NCBI RefSeq assembly: GCF_020511115.1
Contig: NZ_JAJAVH010000006.1
Coordinates: 1-64,000, forward strand
Direction: 5' to 3'
Length of the DNA: 64,000 bases
Source: Luteimonas panaciterrae
GTDB taxonomy: Bacteria > Pseudomonadota > Gammaproteobacteria > Xanthomonadales > Xanthomonadaceae
Part shown: piece by piece, positions 24,907-33,673 of the stretch
Layout of the letters: each line of letters starts with the position of its first letter
Position numbering within the stretch: position 1 is the first letter of the stretch
The notes under the pieces: model-generated
The model's input: the letters and a program-made list of their open reading frames with translations, nothing else
What the model was told of the DNA's origin: nothing
Databases searched by the model: none
Position numbers and translations under genes: made by a program

Positions 24907-27900
24907 TCACGCCGCGCGCGCAGCGAGCAGCCTGTCGAGCACCGATTTCAACGCCAGCGGCTTGAGCGGCTTGGCCAGCAACGGCAACCCTGCCTCATGC
25001 ACGGCACGACGCACGGTCTCGCCACCATCGGCGCTGAGGATCAACACCGGGCGCGGGCCGAAGCGCTGCGTCAGGCGCGCGTGCAACGCGGCGCCGGTGT
25101 CGCCATCGTCGAGGTGATAGTCGAACAGCCATAGCGCCGCCTCGTGCTGCGCCAGCGCAGCCTCCGCCTGCGTGCCGTTGGAAGCGGCCGTTACTTCGCA
25201 CCCCCACCCTTCCAGCAACGCGCGCAGCGACTGCAGCGCCGCTGGTTCGTTGTCCACGATCAGCACGCGCGTCCCGGCGATGCCGGCGCGTCCCGTCGTC
25301 GCCACCGCCTGCGCGCGCGCGGCCACGCGCGGCACCGACAGCGCGAACACGGTGCCGCGGCCGACGCGACTGCGCAGCGACAACGGCGCCTCCAGCAATC
25401 GCGCGATGCGATCGGCGATCGCCAGCCCAAGGCCCAGCCCCTGTCCCGCCGCGCCCTCGCCGCGACGGAACTCCTCGAAGATCGCCGCGCGTTGCTCCTC
25501 CACGATGCCGGGGCCAGTGTCGTGTACTTCGATGCGCAGCAGATCGCCGTCACGGCGAACACCAAGCAACACACCGCCACGTGTCGTATAGCGCACGGCG
25601 TTGGCGAGGAAGTTCTGCAGCACACGGCGTAGCAATTGCGGATCGCTGCGCACCCAGGCCGCGGTCGGCACGCAGGCGAAACTCAAACCACGCTCCGCCG
25701 CCAATGCGCGAAACTCCGAAGCCAGTGGATCAAGCACCTCGGCCAACGGAAACTCGCGCGGCTGCGGCACCAGGCCTCCCGCTTCCAGCCGCGACATGTC
25801 GAACAGGCCGGTGAGCAGATCGGTGGTGGAATCCAATGCGCCGCGAATCTGGATCACCGCCTCACGTTGCGCCGGCCCGACGATCTGCTGCGAGAGCGTG
25901 TCCGTGAACAGACGCGCGGCATGCAGTGGCTGCATCAGATCGTGGCCGACGGCGGTGAGGAAGCGACTCTTGGCATCGTTGGCGTGTTCGGCTTCACGCT
26001 TGGCCGATTCCAGCAGCGCGGTGCGTTCGCCCACGCGCTGCTCCAGCGTTTCGTTGGCCTGGCGCAAACCGCGTTCGACACGGCGGAACGCGGTGACATC
26101 GGTAAAGGTGGCCACGAATCCGCCACCCGGCAGCGGATTGCCGCGAATTTCGACGATGATGCCTTCCGCGCTGCTGCCATCGGGCATCACACGCTCGGAC
26201 AGATGCGGCGTGCCGGCACGCATCCAGGCCAGGCGCCGTTGCAGCGCGTGTTCGATCTCGTGTTCGGGCAGCAATCGCCGCAAGGTCCAGCGGCTGAGAT
26301 CGGCGATCGGGCGACCGACCTGCAACAGTTCCGGCGGATAGCCGAACAACTCGGCGTAGCGGCGATTCCATGCCACCAGCCGCAACTGTGCGTCGACCAC
26401 ACTGATGCCCTGGCTCATGTTCTCCAGCGCGCCTTCGAGCAAACGCTGGTTGAAACGCAAATCCTGCGAGGCCTCGCCGACGATCGTGGCGACGGTATCG
26501 AGATCGGGGCCGATATCAGGACCCGCCTGCCGACGTGCGGCATCGAGCAACAGCCGCGCCGACGCGCTGCCGAGCACGGCGGCGAGTTCGCGTTCGAGCC
26601 GCGCTTCGATCTCCGCCGGCACGGGACCATTCTCGGGCGCATCGCGGAGCAACTCATCGACGCTGCGCGCGGAGAGAAAACGGCGCCCGGCGCCACGCAA
26701 CGTGCGCACGTCGGCGCCGCGTGCGGCCGCGCGCGGCGCCACGCGCACCACCGCCACCAGCAATGTCGCCAACGTGCCCGTGAACAAGCTGGCGCCAACC
26801 GCGCGGCCGAGCCGGCTCCAGCCGGTCAAGCCGAACAACGCATCCGGCGACAGCCACGTGAGACCAAGCGGGCCATGTCGCAGCCAGCCTTCCTCACCGT
26901 TTACACCCACCCACATCGGCGCCAGCATCACCCAGGCCCAGGTCGCGAAAGCCACCAGCACACCGATACTGGCCGCGCGTGCCGGTGTCTGCGGCCGCCA
27001 CACCGCGAAGGCCAATGCCGGCGTCAATGTCGCCAGCGCCGAGAACGACACCGCGCCGACGTCGGCGAGCGCGTCGTTGCCCGCGATCAACCGGCTGTAA
27101 GCCCAGGCCAGCAACATGATCGCGATGATGCCGCCGCGCCGCAGCAACAGCACATCGCCGCGGCGATCGGTGCTATCACCATTGCGCCCGCGCGACCACG
27201 CGCCGCGCAATAGGCCCGGTGCGAACCAGTGGTTGCCGATCATCAAGCTCAGCGTGAGCGTACTCACCACCACCATGCCGGTGGCCGCGCTCAGGCCGCC
27301 GAGGAAGGCGAACAGCGCCACGCCCTCATGCCCGCGCGAGAACGGCAGTGCCAGTGCGTACATGTCCGAGGGCACGCTATCACCAAGCAATGCAGCGCCC
27401 GCGCGTGCCAGCGGCAATGCCGGCAGCGCGATCAGCAGCAGATACAGCGGAAACTGCCACCGCGCGGTGCGCACGTCGCCCTCTTCGCGGCATTCGACCA
27501 CGCCGACGTGGAACTGGTGCGGCAGGATGAACATCGCCAACCCGCCCAGCAGCACCAGCGGCGCGAAGCCGTCACTGGTCTGCTGTGCGGATGGAGGCGG
27601 CGTCTGCGGCAGCGCATCGAGTCCGAACCAGACGAAGGCGCCCAGCGCCAGCATCGCCGCCAGCTTGAACAGCGATTCGAATGCGATCGCCAGCACCAGG
27701 CCGCGATTGTGCTCGACCGCGCTGGCGCGGCGCGTGCCGAACAGCATCGCGAACAGCGCCATCGCCAGCGCCACGTACAGCGCGCCGTCGCGCCAGAACG
27801 ACACTTCGGCGACGGCGCCGCCACCGGTCAGCGTGGAAAAGCTCATCGTCACCGCCTTCAACTGCAAGGCGATGTACGGGATCAGGCCAAGCGCGGCGAT

Positions 27901-28260
27901 CAACGTGACCACTGCGGCCAGCCACGCGTCCTTGCCCAGGCGCGTGGCGATCAGATCGGCCAGGGAGGTGGCATTGGTCTCGCGCGCGAGCCGGACCAAT
28001 CGCATCATGAAAGCAACGGCCAGCGCGTAGAACGCGATCGCGCCGAGAAACGTCGGCGGCAGCGGCCAGCCGTAGCGCGCGGCCTGGGTGACGGTGCCGT
28101 AGAACGACCACGAGGTGCAATGCACCGCCAGCGACAGCGCATAGACATGACGCCAGTGCCGCGCCAGCGCCGCCGGATGCCGCTCGCCGTACAAGGCCGT
28201 GCCGAACATCAGCGCCAGCCACAGCACCGCGGCCAGCACGACCACGCCGATGCTCAGCAT
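24907..28260 (-). CDS. Hybrid sensor histidine kinase with sodium:solute-symporter domain (CrbS/MxtR-like)
   Basis: A 1117-residue membrane kinase. Residues 1 to about 480 form an SSS-transporter-like domain of about 13 hydrophobic helices (GERHPAALARHWRHVYALSLAVHCTSW; FMMRLVRLARETNATSLADL). A linker and a PAS domain follow (about 610-730, ISVVDAQLRLVAWNRRYAELFGYP). The HisKA His773 is in FLTAVGHDLMQPL, the ATPase boxes are NFLANAVRY, DTGPGI and GLGLGLAI, and a C-terminal receiver has Asp1047 in LFDYHLDDGD. This architecture is that of CrbS/CbrA-type kinases, in which the transporter-like domain senses or moves a small carboxylate. A 15-bp direct repeat lies 20 bp upstream of the start. Confidence 0.9.
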   Translation of the reverse strand: MLSIGVVVLAAVLWLALMFGTALYGERHPAALARHWRHVYALSLAVHCTSWSFYGTVTQAARYGWPLPPTFLGAIAFYALAVAFMMRLVRLARETNATSLADLIATRLGKDAWLAAVVTLIAALGLIPYIALQLKAVTMSFSTLTGGGAVAEVSFWRDGALYVALAMALFAMLFGTRRASAVEHNRGLVLAIAFESLFKLAAMLALGAFVWFGLDALPQTPPPSAQQTSDGFAPLVLLGGLAMFILPHQFHVGVVECREEGDVRTARWQFPLYLLLIALPALPLARAGAALLGDSVPSDMYALALPFSRGHEGVALFAFLGGLSAATGMVVVSTLTLSLMIGNHWFAPGLLRGAWSRGRNGDSTDRRGDVLLLRRGGIIAIMLLAWAYSRLIAGNDALADVGAVSFSALATLTPALAFAVWRPQTPARAASIGVLVAFATWAWVMLAPMWVGVNGEEGWLRHGPLGLTWLSPDALFGLTGWSRLGRAVGASLFTGTLATLLVAVVRVAPRAAARGADVRTLRGAGRRFLSARSVDELLRDAPENGPVPAEIEARLERELAAVLGSASARLLLDAARRQAGPDIGPDLDTVATIVGEASQDLRFNQRLLEGALENMSQGISVVDAQLRLVAWNRRYAELFGYPPELLQVGRPIADLSRWTLRRLLPEHEIEHALQRRLAWMRAGTPHLSERVMPDGSSAEGIIVEIRGNPLPGGGFVATFTDVTAFRRVERGLRQANETLEQRVGERTALLESAKREAEHANDAKSRFLTAVGHDLMQPLHAARLFTDTLSQQIVGPAQREAVIQIRGALDSTTDLLTGLFDMSRLEAGGLVPQPREFPLAEVLDPLASEFRALAAERGLSFACVPTAAWVRSDPQLLRRVLQNFLANAVRYTTRGGVLLGVRRDGDLLRIEVHDTGPGIVEEQRAAIFEEFRRGEGAAGQGLGLGLAIADRIARLLEAPLSLRSRVGRGTVFALSVPRVAARAQAVATTGRAGIAGTRVLIVDNEPAALQSLRALLEGWGCEVTAASNGTQAEAALAQHEAALWLFDYHLDDGDTGAALHARLTQRFGPRPVLILSADGGETVRRAVHEAGLPLLAKPLKPLALKSVLDRLLAARAA

Positions 28261-28280
28261 CGGTGTAGCCCAGCTTGCAG

Positions 28281-28310
28281 TCGGAATGCTTGCGCTCGGA
28301 ATGCTTGCGC
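28281..28310 (-). repeat. Tandem 15-bp direct repeat before the kinase start
   Basis: Two exact copies of TCGGAATGCTTGCGC (28281-28295, 28296-28310), with partial matches on each side, 20 bp upstream of the kinase start. The rest of the 231-bp gap 28261-28491 shows no gene. Direct repeats in this position could be a regulator-binding site, or simply slippage. Confidence 0.6.
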
Positions 28311-28491
28311 TCGCGATGATTGGATCTTGCCCATGCCCGCCCCCACCTCACACGGGAGCATAGCGGTGGACGCGACGGAAGTCGCGATGCGTCGCAGCGA
28401 CGGCACCGTGATGCGGCCTAGCCGGACCCGAGGCAGTCGCCGCATCCTTGCGGCCGCAGCATCCCCTGCTGAAACCCTTTCCTTGATTGCC

Positions 28492-30720
28492 TCAGAACTC
28501 GTAACGCGCGCTGAGCGTGTACTGGCGCGGCGGACCGTAGAAACCAGTGAGCACGCCGTAGGCGGCGATGTTGTAGCCGGTGGTGCGGTATTCCTTGTCG
28601 GTGAGGTTGCTGCCCTGCAGCGAGAACGACCAATGGTCGTCGTGACGCCAGGTCACGCCCGCGCCGAGCAGACCGTAAGCGCCTTGCCGGATCAGCGGAC
28701 TCAAATCAGTGGTCGGCCACACCTCGCTCTGATAGCTGTAACCCACGCGCGCCGACAGATTGCCGCCGTTGGCCAGATCGGTGCGGTATTCCACGTTGAG
28801 CGCGCCCGAGAAGTCCGGCGCATTGGTGAACTTCTGCGTGTCGGCGACGTTGACGCCGGCGGTGATGAACTCGTCGTACTTGGCGTCGAGCCAGGCCAAA
28901 TTGCCGCTGACGACCCAGTTCGGTGTCGGCAGGTACTGGAATTCGACTTCAGCACCGTCGACAGTGCCCTTGCCGGCATTGGTGAAGTCGCCGAAGAAGC
29001 TCTGGCTGCCGTTGGGCAACGTGTAGGAGGTGAACACCGACAGCTGAATGTCCTTGTACACGTTGTGGAACAGCGACAAGTTCAGGAACAGGCGCTGATC
29101 CAGCAGCGACATCTTGCTGCCGATCTCGTAACTGTCGACGGATTCGTCGTCGAAGGGTTCGCCCGAGCGCGGCACCGCGGTGGTATTGGCGCGGATATTG
29201 AAGCCGCCCGACTTGAAGCCACGGCTGGCCAGGCCGTAGATCATGATGTCCGGCGTGACCTGGTAATCCAGCGAGATCTTCGGCGAGACGTTCTCGAAGC
29301 TCACCGTCTTGTCAAAATTGGCGGCCGTGCCCCAGGCCGTATCGTAGTTTCCGTTCGTGTAGAAGCGGTTCAATGCGATCGCGTGCTTCTCTTCATCGGT
29401 GTAGCGCGCGCCGACGTCGAGCTTGAGGCGGTCGGTGAGATCGAACGTCCAGTCCGCGTACAGCGCCACGCTCTTGGTCAGCACCTTGCCTTGCGTGTCG
29501 CCATATAGCGGATTGGTCAGCGAGGGCGGCAGGAACGGATTCTCGAAATGGTTGCGCACCTGGCCGCCGGCCTCGCCGTCGAAGAAGTACAGGCCCATCA
29601 CGCCGCGCGCGCGGCCGCCGGCGTCGTAGTTGGCCTGCAATTCGTGGCTGACCTGCTCGTCGTTGTAGAACGCCAGCACGTCGACGAGCGGCAGCGGCGT
29701 TTCGTCGAAGTCGATGTTGGTCTCGGTATCGGATTCGCGCTTGGCCACCACGTACTTGAACGCCCAGTCCGCGTTCGGGCGCCAGTTGACCGTGGCCGAG
29801 GCGCCTTTCATGGTGGTGTCGTTGACGTTGGGCATGCCGCTGCGGATGTCGTAGCGGTCGTTCAACGGCTGATATGCCGGCGCCAGCGGATTGGGTGCCA
29901 GCAGCTTTGCGCCGCGAACGCCGGACTGATCGTCCAGCCAGTCCATCGCGAACTGCACATCGAACTGCTCGGTCGCGAAAGCACCGAGCTGAAAGCGGAC
30001 CGCGTTGATCTCCTTGTCGCTGACTTCCTGATCGTTGACCAGGTTCTTGCCGAATCCGTCGCGGTTGAGGCTGGCCACCGACAGGCGTCCGCGCAATGCC
30101 TCGCTGCCGCCGATCGGGCCACCGATCGCCGCCTTGGCGTCGAGCTGGTCGTGGCTGCCCACGGTGATCTGGCCGAAACCATGGACCTCCTTGGGCAGTT
30201 CGCGCGAGATGTACTTGATGGCGCCGCCGATGGTGTTCTTGCCGTACAGCGTGCCCTGTGGCCCGCGCAGCACTTCGATGCGGCCGACGTCGAACACGTC
30301 CAGCAGCGCGCCCTGCGGCCTGGCGATGTAGACATCATCCAGATAGATGCCCACGCCCGGATCCACGCCCCACAGCGGATCGGCCTGGCCGATGCCGCGG
30401 ATATAGGCGGTGGCGGTGCTGCTGGAGCCGCGCGCGGCGTAGATGGTGAGGTTCGGCACCTGTGCGTCGAGATCGCCGATGTCCTGGATGTTGAGCTTGT
30501 CGAGCAGGGCCGGCGTGAACGCGGTGACCGCGACCGGCACGTCCTGCAGTGTTTCCTCGCGCTTGCGCGCGGTGACGGTGATGCTGTCGAGCGTGGTCGC
30601 GGCGGCACGGTCAGGCTCGGCGGGCGCGGCCGCCTCCTGCGCATGCAGCGCGGGAGCGGCCGACAGGCCCAATGCGATGGCCAGACTGAGTGTGCTGTGC
30701 TTGCGGGTGGCGCGCGTCAT
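28492..30720 (-). CDS. TonB-dependent outer-membrane receptor
   Basis: A 742-residue outer-membrane transporter with a signal peptide (LSLAIALGLSAAPALHAQ). The TonB-box/plug entry is SITVTARKREETLQDVPVAVTAFT and the plug has VGIYLDDVYIARPQGALLDVFDVGRIEVLRGPQGTLYGKNTIGGAI. A 22-strand barrel ends in YTLSARYEF with the terminal Phe needed for barrel assembly. The plug style is of the large uncharacterised receptor group of xanthomonads and sphingomonads; the substrate is unknown. GAGGGGA precedes the ATG at 30720; the frame upstream is open but non-coding in character. Divergent from the GntP permease with 199 bp between, so co-regulation is possible. Confidence 0.88.
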   Translation of the reverse strand: MTRATRKHSTLSLAIALGLSAAPALHAQEAAAPAEPDRAAATTLDSITVTARKREETLQDVPVAVTAFTPALLDKLNIQDIGDLDAQVPNLTIYAARGSSSTATAYIRGIGQADPLWGVDPGVGIYLDDVYIARPQGALLDVFDVGRIEVLRGPQGTLYGKNTIGGAIKYISRELPKEVHGFGQITVGSHDQLDAKAAIGGPIGGSEALRGRLSVASLNRDGFGKNLVNDQEVSDKEINAVRFQLGAFATEQFDVQFAMDWLDDQSGVRGAKLLAPNPLAPAYQPLNDRYDIRSGMPNVNDTTMKGASATVNWRPNADWAFKYVVAKRESDTETNIDFDETPLPLVDVLAFYNDEQVSHELQANYDAGGRARGVMGLYFFDGEAGGQVRNHFENPFLPPSLTNPLYGDTQGKVLTKSVALYADWTFDLTDRLKLDVGARYTDEEKHAIALNRFYTNGNYDTAWGTAANFDKTVSFENVSPKISLDYQVTPDIMIYGLASRGFKSGGFNIRANTTAVPRSGEPFDDESVDSYEIGSKMSLLDQRLFLNLSLFHNVYKDIQLSVFTSYTLPNGSQSFFGDFTNAGKGTVDGAEVEFQYLPTPNWVVSGNLAWLDAKYDEFITAGVNVADTQKFTNAPDFSGALNVEYRTDLANGGNLSARVGYSYQSEVWPTTDLSPLIRQGAYGLLGAGVTWRHDDHWSFSLQGSNLTDKEYRTTGYNIAAYGVLTGFYGPPRQYTLSARYEF

Positions 30721-30919
30721 CGAAGTCCCCTCGACGGATGTGGCGGTGTGCGCGGCCGGTAGCCGCGCGCAGACGGTGGCGACCAACGGCCGCCGATGGG
30801 GCAAGACTCTAGGCTTGGCGCGGGGATGCCCGCATCGTACCTTCGGACAATGGGCCGGTATCGGCCGCGCGCCGACACTGCCCCCGCGATGCGCGGCCTC
30901 CACGCGCAGGGATCGTCGA

Positions 30920-32323
30920 ATGGCTTTCGTAATCGTGCTGGCCGCGCTGTGTTTCTTGATGTTCGTCGCCTATCGCGGCTACAGCGTGATCCTGTTCGCG
31001 CCGGTCGCCGCGCTGGGTGCGGTGCTGTTGACCGACCCGTCGCTGGTGGCGCCGATGTTCACCGGCTTGTTCATGGACAAGATGGTCGGCTTCCTGAAGC
31101 TGTATTTCCCGGTGTTCCTGCTGGGTGCCGTGTTCGGGAAGCTGATCGAGCTTTCCGGGTTCTCCAAGGCCATTGTTTCTGCCGTCATCAAGGTGGTCGG
31201 CGCCCGCCGCGCGATGCTGTCAATCGTGTTGGTCTGCGCGCTGCTCACCTACGGTGGCGTGTCGTTGTTCGTGGTGGTGTTCGCGGTGTATCCGTTCGCG
31301 GCCGAACTATTCCGCCAGGGCAACATTCCCAAGCGCCTGATTCCCGGCACGATCGCGCTCGGCGCCTTCACCTTCACCATGGACGCGCTGCCGGGCACGC
31401 CGCAGATCCAGAACATCATCCCCACCTCGTTCTTCGGCACCGACACCTGGGCCGCGCCCTGGCTCGGCACGCTCGGCGGTGTCTTCATCCTGATCGTGGG
31501 CATGACCTATCTCGAATGGCGCCGTCGCAGCGCGCTCGCGGCCGGCGAAGGCTACGGCGACCCGGCCGCGCTGGTGAACGAACCCGCGCCGTTCACCGGC
31601 GGCAAGCTCGCCAATCCGATCCTGGCGATCCTGCCGCTGATCGTGGTCGGTGTCGCCAACAAACTGCTCACCGTGTGGATTCCACAGGTCTACGGCAGCA
31701 GCCACGAGTTCGTCCCGGCCGTCACCGGCAAGGCGGCGCCGGTGGTGCAGGAAATCTCGAAAGTCGCGGCGATCTGGGCGGTCGAGGGCGCGCTGCTGCT
31801 CGGCATCGCCACGATCCTGGTCTTCGCCTGGAAACCCGTGCTCGCGAGCTTCGCCGAAGGCAGCAAGTCGGCGATCGGCGGTGCCCTGCTCGCATCGATG
31901 AACACGGCATCGGAATATGGCTTCGGTGCGGTGATCGCCGCCCTGCCCGGCTTCCTGGTCGTCGCCGATGCCTTGGCTTCGATCCCGAGCCCGCTGGTCA
32001 ATGAAGCCGTCACTGTCACCGCGCTGGCCGGCATCACCGGTTCGGCCTCGGGTGGCATGAGCATCGCGCTCGCCGCCATGGGCGAGACCTTCATCGCCAA
32101 CGCGCATGCCGCCGGGATTCCGATGGAAGTCCTGCATCGCGTCGCGTCGATGGCCTCCGGCGGCATGGACACGTTGCCACACAACGGCGCGGTCATTACC
32201 CTGCTAGCCGTCACGGGCCTGACCCATCGTCAGGCGTACAAGGACGTCTTCGCCATCACGATCGTGAAGACGCTGGCCGTATTCGTGGTGATCGCCCTGT
32301 TCCACCTGACCGGACTGACATGA
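30920..32323 (+). CDS. GntP-family permease, possible 3-hydroxybutyrate/short hydroxyacid transporter
   Basis: A 467-residue inner-membrane transporter with about 12 hydrophobic segments. GGVSLFVVVFAVYPFAAELF, FTMDALPGTPQIQNIIPTSFF and TGSASGGMSIALAAMGETF are typical of the GntP/hydroxyacid:H+ symporter family, whose members take up gluconate, glycerate or beta-hydroxybutyrate. The context (PHB-oligomer hydrolase, PHA synthase, lipase, CrbS-like sensor) favours a hydroxybutyrate-type substrate; that is inference. The ATG at 30920 is preceded by AGGGA. Its stop overlaps the lipase start by 4 bp (ATGA). Confidence 0.82.
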   Translation: MAFVIVLAALCFLMFVAYRGYSVILFAPVAALGAVLLTDPSLVAPMFTGLFMDKMVGFLKLYFPVFLLGAVFGKLIELSGFSKAIVSAVIKVVGARRAMLSIVLVCALLTYGGVSLFVVVFAVYPFAAELFRQGNIPKRLIPGTIALGAFTFTMDALPGTPQIQNIIPTSFFGTDTWAAPWLGTLGGVFILIVGMTYLEWRRRSALAAGEGYGDPAALVNEPAPFTGGKLANPILAILPLIVVGVANKLLTVWIPQVYGSSHEFVPAVTGKAAPVVQEISKVAAIWAVEGALLLGIATILVFAWKPVLASFAEGSKSAIGGALLASMNTASEYGFGAVIAALPGFLVVADALASIPSPLVNEAVTVTALAGITGSASGGMSIALAAMGETFIANAHAAGIPMEVLHRVASMASGGMDTLPHNGAVITLLAVTGLTHRQAYKDVFAITIVKTLAVFVVIALFHLTGLT

Positions 32324-33519
32324 CCCCACCGCATCACGGCGACGATCTGCGCGGTATCAACCGGCTGACCGTCGACGCGATCACCGGAATCGTCGATCTG
32401 GTCGAGCAGATGCATGCCAGCATCTCGCAGCTGCCGGGCATCCTGGCCAAGCCCGTGCAGGGTCCGGCCGGCGGTATCGCCGGATTGGTCTACCGCAGCA
32501 TCCGCGGCGTCACCGGCGTTGTCGGCAACGGACTCGACGCGGTCATCGGCAGGCTCTCGCCCCTCATCGACAGGATCGGCCCGCTACCGCAACGCGAAGC
32601 CGCCATCGCGGCGCTCAATGGCGTGCTCGGCGATCATCTCGACGCCACCGGCAATCCGCTCGCCATCACGATGGAGCTGCGCAGCGGCGGTACGTCATTG
32701 CCCATGCATCGCGGCAAGCTCGCCACGGCATTGCCCGCACCCAGCGGCCGATTGCTGGTGCTGGCGCACGGCTTGTGCATGAACGATCTGCAATGGAATT
32801 ACGGCGGGCACGATCATGGCGCGGCATTGGCACGGGATCTGGGCTACACGCCGGTCTATCTGCATTACAACAGCGGCCGCCACATCTCCGAAAACGGCCG
32901 CGATTTCGCTGCCTTGCTGAAGCAGCTTGTGCGGCATTGGCCGGTTCCGGTTGAGCGGATCGCCATCGTCTGCCACAGCATGGGAGGACTGGTGACGCGT
33001 AGCGCCTGCCTTGTCGCCGAACGCGAAAAGCATGCCTGGCTGCGCAATCTGGATACCCTGGTCTTCCTGGGCACACCGCACCACGGCGCCCCGCTCGAAC
33101 GCGCCGGCAGTTGGGCGGACATGCTGATCGGCCTGAGTCCGTACAGCGCGCCTTTCGTGAGGCTCGGGAAAATGCGCAGCGCCGGTATTCAGGATCTGCG
33201 CTACGGGAATGTGCGCGACGAGGACTGGCATCAGCGCAGCGGCAACGATCTCAACGATGTTCGCGTGCCGACGCCGCTCCCCCGCAATGTCGCCGCCTAT
33301 GCGATGGCCGCCAGCACCGCGCGGCGGCGCGCGCGCAAGGGCCAGCTACCGACGGGTGATGGCCTGGTGTCCGTCTCCAGCGCCTTGGGCAGGCATGCCG
33401 ATACGGCGTTCGACCTGCAATTTCCCGAAGCGCGGCAACAGGTCGTGTATGGCACTCATCATCTTGACCTGCTGGGGGAAGGCGACGTCTATCGCCAGCT
33501 CAAAAGCTGGCTGAAATGA
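32320..33519 (+). CDS. Alpha/beta hydrolase, lipase/esterase type
   Basis: A 399-residue hydrolase. LVLAHGLCMNDLQWN supplies the oxyanion segment, the nucleophile Ser220 is in CHSMGG, and LDTLVFLGTPHHGAPLERAG is a lipase/PGAP1-like signature. An acidic residue in the late DGLVSVSSALG region and the His of GTHHLDLL could complete the triad. No signal peptide is seen; residues 1-110 are helical and of unknown role. Translationally coupled to the GntP permease, so it may hydrolyse esters or oligomers of the imported hydroxyacid in the cytoplasm (inference). Confidence 0.8.
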   Translation: MTPPHHGDDLRGINRLTVDAITGIVDLVEQMHASISQLPGILAKPVQGPAGGIAGLVYRSIRGVTGVVGNGLDAVIGRLSPLIDRIGPLPQREAAIAALNGVLGDHLDATGNPLAITMELRSGGTSLPMHRGKLATALPAPSGRLLVLAHGLCMNDLQWNYGGHDHGAALARDLGYTPVYLHYNSGRHISENGRDFAALLKQLVRHWPVPVERIAIVCHSMGGLVTRSACLVAEREKHAWLRNLDTLVFLGTPHHGAPLERAGSWADMLIGLSPYSAPFVRLGKMRSAGIQDLRYGNVRDEDWHQRSGNDLNDVRVPTPLPRNVAAYAMAASTARRRARKGQLPTGDGLVSVSSALGRHADTAFDLQFPEARQQVVYGTHHLDLLGEGDVYRQLKSWLK

Positions 33520-33613
33520 CTTTCCATCAATAAAACATGACAGGCACCACACTCCGCATCGTGATCCGGTAACAGCAGCGTCAATTCAGCGAAGGACACC
33601 GGACTTTTGATCA

Positions 33614-33641
33614 TTCTTTTTGAACATTTCCCTCCTATACT
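33614..33641 (+). promoter_or_regulatory. Possible sigma-70-type promoter of the DUF1800 gene
   Basis: TATACT at 33636-33641 with TTCTTT 16 bases upstream, in an AT-rich island in otherwise high-GC DNA. A start point near 33648 would put the in-frame ATG at 33620 upstream of transcription and favour the ATG at 33674. Confidence 0.4.
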
Positions 33642-33673
33642 CGAAAACAGGGGATATGCCAGGGGGAAACCGA

